DNA of 14,302 bases from DATFAS01 sp035254305 (GTDB lineage: Bacteria; Bacillota; Bacilli; Aneurinibacillales; RAOX-1): NCBI GenBank assembly GCA_035254305.1, contig DATFAS010000133.1, forward strand, positions 1 through 14,302, in the 5' to 3' direction. Shown piece by piece: positions 11,576-14,302 of this stretch. Every line of letters starts with the position of its first letter. Position 1 is the first letter of the stretch. A model generated the notes under the pieces. That model saw only the letters and a program-made list of their open reading frames with translations, had not been told where the DNA came from and ran no database searches. The position numbers were made by a program, and so were the translations under genes.

Positions 11576-14302
11576 TTGGTAGACGGATATCTTTCAATCG
11601 TACTACATGCTCATCTCCCTTATATCAAACACGATCGAACCGAAAAATGCTTTGAAGAACGTTGGTTATTTGAGGCGATTAGCGAGAGCTATATTCCACT
11701 TCTGCTCAAAATGGAGCAATTAGTAATGGATGGCGTGGATTTCCGTTTAACTATCTCCCTTTCTCCCCCTCTACTCGCCATGCTTGGGGATACCGACTTA
11801 ATGGAACGATACGACGAGGAATTAGAAAGAACCATTAAACTTGCAAATGCAGAGAAAGAAAGAGAACAAGATGAAGCATTCACCCAGTTAGCAACTGCTT
11901 ATTCGGTGCAATATCGAAACATTCAACAATTCATGCGCAGATATCATGGCAACCTCCTATCAGCATTTAAGAAAATGAAGGAATTAGGAAAACTAGAACT
12001 GATTACTTCCTGTGCCACCCATGGTTACTTGCCATTGCTTAAAACGGAAGAAGCCATCCGGGCCCAAATTGAAGTCGGGGTTCGATCATTTGAACAGTCA
12101 TTTGGCTGGCGGCCATCTGGCTTATGGCTACCAGAATGCGGTTACACCCCTGGGGTAGACAGAATCGCCAAGGAATGCGGGATTGACTATGTCCTCGTCG
12201 ATGAACACACAGTCAAACAGGCTACTCCTACCCCTTGCCGTGGAATCTACGCTCCACTCGAAACTGAGTACGGAGTTGCTGCCTTTGCCCGCGACCCCGC
12301 ATGCGCAAATCAAGTATGGAGTATGCAGGAAGGATATCCGGGAGATCCCGATTATCGGGAATATTACCGGGATATCGGCTATGATCGCGAATGGGAATAC
12401 ATCCGTCCCTACTTACATCCGTCTGGCATCCGCTTAAATACGGGAATTAAATACTACCGAATTACAGGCTCAGGTGAGAAGGAAGTCTATAACCCGAGTT
12501 GGGCAAAAGAAAAAGCCGCACTCCATGCAGGCCATTTCTTTGATGCACGGATTCAGCAAGTAAAAGAAGCACAATGGTTCGATCGCAAACCCTTGTTGGT
12601 TGCGACTTATGATGCTGAATTATTTGGCCATTGGTGGTATGAAGGGCCACAGTTTCTAGACTATCTTTTTCGGAAATTTTATTATGACCAAAATACGCTC
12701 CAACTAATTACACCAAGTGAATACCTACAACACTATCCGAAACAAGATACAGGACGATTACCCCTCTCTTCTTGGGGGCGTAACAGGTATTCGGAAGTAT
12801 GGCTGGAGGGATCGAACGCTTGGCTCTATCGTCACCTCCATCAAGGTGAAAAGCGGATGATCCAGCTTGTTGAAAGATTTTGGAACGACAATAATCAAGA
12901 AGTTCAACGGATGCTTCGCCAAGCAGGTAGAGAGTTGCTACTCGCACAAAGCAGTGACTGGGCGTTTATCATGGAAAATCGAACAACGGTTGACTATGCC
13001 ATTCGTCGGTTTAAAACCCATATCAGCCATTTTCATAGTTTGTTTGAACATTTAGTCGCTGGTAAAAAAGCCCCAAGAGAGCTTTCTAGTTGGGAAAAAG
13101 CATCCCCGATATTTGAGGATCTGGACATACGTTTATTTCTGCCTAAACGTCCGTACGGAAATCTTCCCATTATGCAAACCAAAGCCAAATTAACGGTGTT
13201 AATGCTTAGCTGGGAGTATCCTCCTAAGTTAATTGGTGGGCTAGCCCGGGCTGTAAATGAATTGGCGGAAGCACTGGTATGGCAGGATTATGAAGTCCAC
13301 GTTCTGACCAGTTCAGTAGCAGGATATCCAGCCTATGAGTGTGTAAACCGAGTACATGTTCATCGGCTCTCTACACTCGTACCGGAAAGCCGTGATTTTA
13401 TGGATTGGGCTTTCTCTTTAAATCTTGCTGCGGTTGATTATATACGCCGGAGAACAGATCAAGGTATGGTCTTTGACGTCATTCATTGTCACGACTGGAT
13501 CATGTCCCAAGCGGCGATCGAGATGAAACATACCTACTCCCTTCCATTGGTAGCAACGATTCATGCAACGGAACATGGGCGCCACCAAGGGTTACATCAG
13601 TACCTTCATTATAAAATTCATCATCAAGAGAAGCGTTTAGTGGAAGAAGCAAATGAAGTGATTGTATGTAGCGAATATATGAAGAAAGAAGTAAGGTCGT
13701 TATTCTCTGCAGGGCAAAACGTACATGTAATACCTAACGGTATTACCCTTCAACAGCCTTCTACTGAGGCCGTTCCTGACTACTTAACTGCAGCATTAGA
13801 CAAAAAGATGGTGTTTTTTATAGCTCGTATGGTCCGTGAAAAAGGAGGTTGGGATCTCCTACATGTAATTCCACGCGTCATCTCGGAAGTTCCAGATGCT
13901 CATTTTGTTTATGCTGGTAAAGGGCCTGAGCTCGATTATCTGAAAGCCGAAGCATTTTCCATGGGGATTACTCATGCGGTTACGTTTACCGGTTTTATTA
14001 CCGATTCTCTACGTATCAAACTTCTGTCCCATGCCGCTTGTTCGGTTATTCCGAGCTTATACGAGCCTTTTGGTATAGTCGCCCTGGAGGCAATGGCATC
14101 TGGAACTCCCGTAATTGTCTCTGATACTGGAGGGCTTTCGGAGATTGTGGAGCATGGGGTCGATGGATTAACCATCTATCCTGGAAATGTGCATTCACTT
14201 GAAGATCAGTTGATCTATCTTCTCCAAAACCCAGTAGAAGCAACAAGGATGGCGAAGACAGCCAAAGAAAAAGTGGAAAAGGCCTATCGTTGGGACCACA
14301 TT
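11576..14302 (+). CDS. GH57/DUF1957 glucan branching enzyme-like protein fused to GT4 glycosyltransferase (partial, runs off window)
   Basis: The frame is open for 909 codons from a TTG (GAGGAGG 8 bases upstream) to the window edge. The first residues (GYLSIVLHAHLPYIKH) are the GH57 DUF1957 start. The predicted nucleophile is E187 in LWLPECGYTPG and the acid is D346 in ATYDAELFGHWWYEG, as in GH57 1,4-alpha-glucan branching enzymes. A GT4/glycogen-synthase-like domain begins at about residue 539 (LTVLMLSWEYPPKLIGGLAR), with IHCHDW, VIPNG, FFIARMVREKGGWDLL and the EPFGIVALE E-x7-E motif (E830, E838). A single chain could elongate and branch an alpha-1,4-glucan. Mycobacterium Rv3031 (GH57) and Rv3032 (GT4) are separate neighbouring genes with comparable domains in methylglucose lipopolysaccharide synthesis. 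Product and acceptor are unknown here. The GT4 end is cut by the window. Confidence 0.9.
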   Translation, partial: MVDGYLSIVLHAHLPYIKHDRTEKCFEERWLFEAISESYIPLLLKMEQLVMDGVDFRLTISLSPPLLAMLGDTDLMERYDEELERTIKLANAEKEREQDEAFTQLATAYSVQYRNIQQFMRRYHGNLLSAFKKMKELGKLELITSCATHGYLPLLKTEEAIRAQIEVGVRSFEQSFGWRPSGLWLPECGYTPGVDRIAKECGIDYVLVDEHTVKQATPTPCRGIYAPLETEYGVAAFARDPACANQVWSMQEGYPGDPDYREYYRDIGYDREWEYIRPYLHPSGIRLNTGIKYYRITGSGEKEVYNPSWAKEKAALHAGHFFDARIQQVKEAQWFDRKPLLVATYDAELFGHWWYEGPQFLDYLFRKFYYDQNTLQLITPSEYLQHYPKQDTGRLPLSSWGRNRYSEVWLEGSNAWLYRHLHQGEKRMIQLVERFWNDNNQEVQRMLRQAGRELLLAQSSDWAFIMENRTTVDYAIRRFKTHISHFHSLFEHLVAGKKAPRELSSWEKASPIFEDLDIRLFLPKRPYGNLPIMQTKAKLTVLMLSWEYPPKLIGGLARAVNELAEALVWQDYEVHVLTSSVAGYPAYECVNRVHVHRLSTLVPESRDFMDWAFSLNLAAVDYIRRRTDQGMVFDVIHCHDWIMSQAAIEMKHTYSLPLVATIHATEHGRHQGLHQYLHYKIHHQEKRLVEEANEVIVCSEYMKKEVRSLFSAGQNVHVIPNGITLQQPSTEAVPDYLTAALDKKMVFFIARMVREKGGWDLLHVIPRVISEVPDAHFVYAGKGPELDYLKAEAFSMGITHAVTFTGFITDSLRIKLLSHAACSVIPSLYEPFGIVALEAMASGTPVIVSDTGGLSEIVEHGVDGLTIYPGNVHSLEDQLIYLLQNPVEATRMAKTAKEKVEKAYRWDHI

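Noticed and set aside
12462..12947. Minus-strand ORFs of 62 and 79 codons inside the GH57-GT4 gene
   Set aside because: They are antisense to a continuous, motif-rich coding frame and lack initiation signals.
1..14302. CRISPR array, tRNA or rRNA genes
   Set aside because: No regularly spaced repeats and no tRNA-like cloverleaf or rRNA sequence were seen on either strand.

Overview
The window reads as chromosome of a low-GC, endospore-forming Bacillales bacterium. The evidence is sporulation genes (yunB, pdaA), strong GGAGG-type ribosome binding sites, a tRNA-Trp T-box, a c-di-AMP (ydaO-type) riboswitch, and close resemblance of KimA, RtpA, PdaA, ThyA and DfrA to Bacillus proteins. I cannot name a species.

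Left part (1-5612): a sporulation gene, yunB, is split in two. Its 5' part (residues 1-105) lies at 5299-5612 and its 3' part at 1-104, both on the minus strand. Between them is an approximately 5.2 kb element carrying a large serine recombinase (SpoIVCA/SprA type) next to one end. Both junctions share the 5-base core GCTTC. Joining at this core restores YunB in frame, and the rejoined element ends form a strongly dyad-symmetric attP-like site. The layout matches sporulation-linked intervening elements such as skin in sigK and SPbeta in spsM, but this one is tiny and has no phage structural genes. Its recognisable cargo is host-type physiology: kimA, a high-affinity K+ importer behind a c-di-AMP riboswitch, and rtpA (anti-TRAP), behind a tryptophan T-box and a leader peptide with three consecutive Trp codons. 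Two small ORFs of unknown function complete it. A 15-base stretch just downstream of rtpA is exactly complementary to the conserved 3' part of the kimA riboswitch.

Middle (5613-9233): pdaA (cortex muramic-delta-lactam synthesis) and a zinc alcohol dehydrogenase on the minus strand, then a divergent thyA-dfrA pair with a 4-base overlap on the plus strand, ending at a strong hairpin terminator. Convergent with dfrA is the 3' two-thirds of yunC (DUF1805).

Right part (9234-14302): yunC is broken off at about 9430. Beside the break lies a tyrosine integrase/excisionase pair of Tn916/ICEBs1 style, the left end or remnant of a second, unrelated integrated element. Beyond it, on the plus strand, is a DUF4912 gene followed by a large TTG-initiated gene, open to the window edge, that fuses a GH57/DUF1957 branching-enzyme-like domain to a GT4 glycogen-synthase-like domain. 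This looks like an alpha-glucan synthesis locus. Whether it is element cargo or ordinary chromosome cannot be decided here.

The two yun genes, only about 4 kb apart, have thus been interrupted by site-specific recombinases of two different families. The yunB case looks reversible and possibly developmentally regulated. The yunC case looks like a stable break, or an element whose far end lies outside the window.
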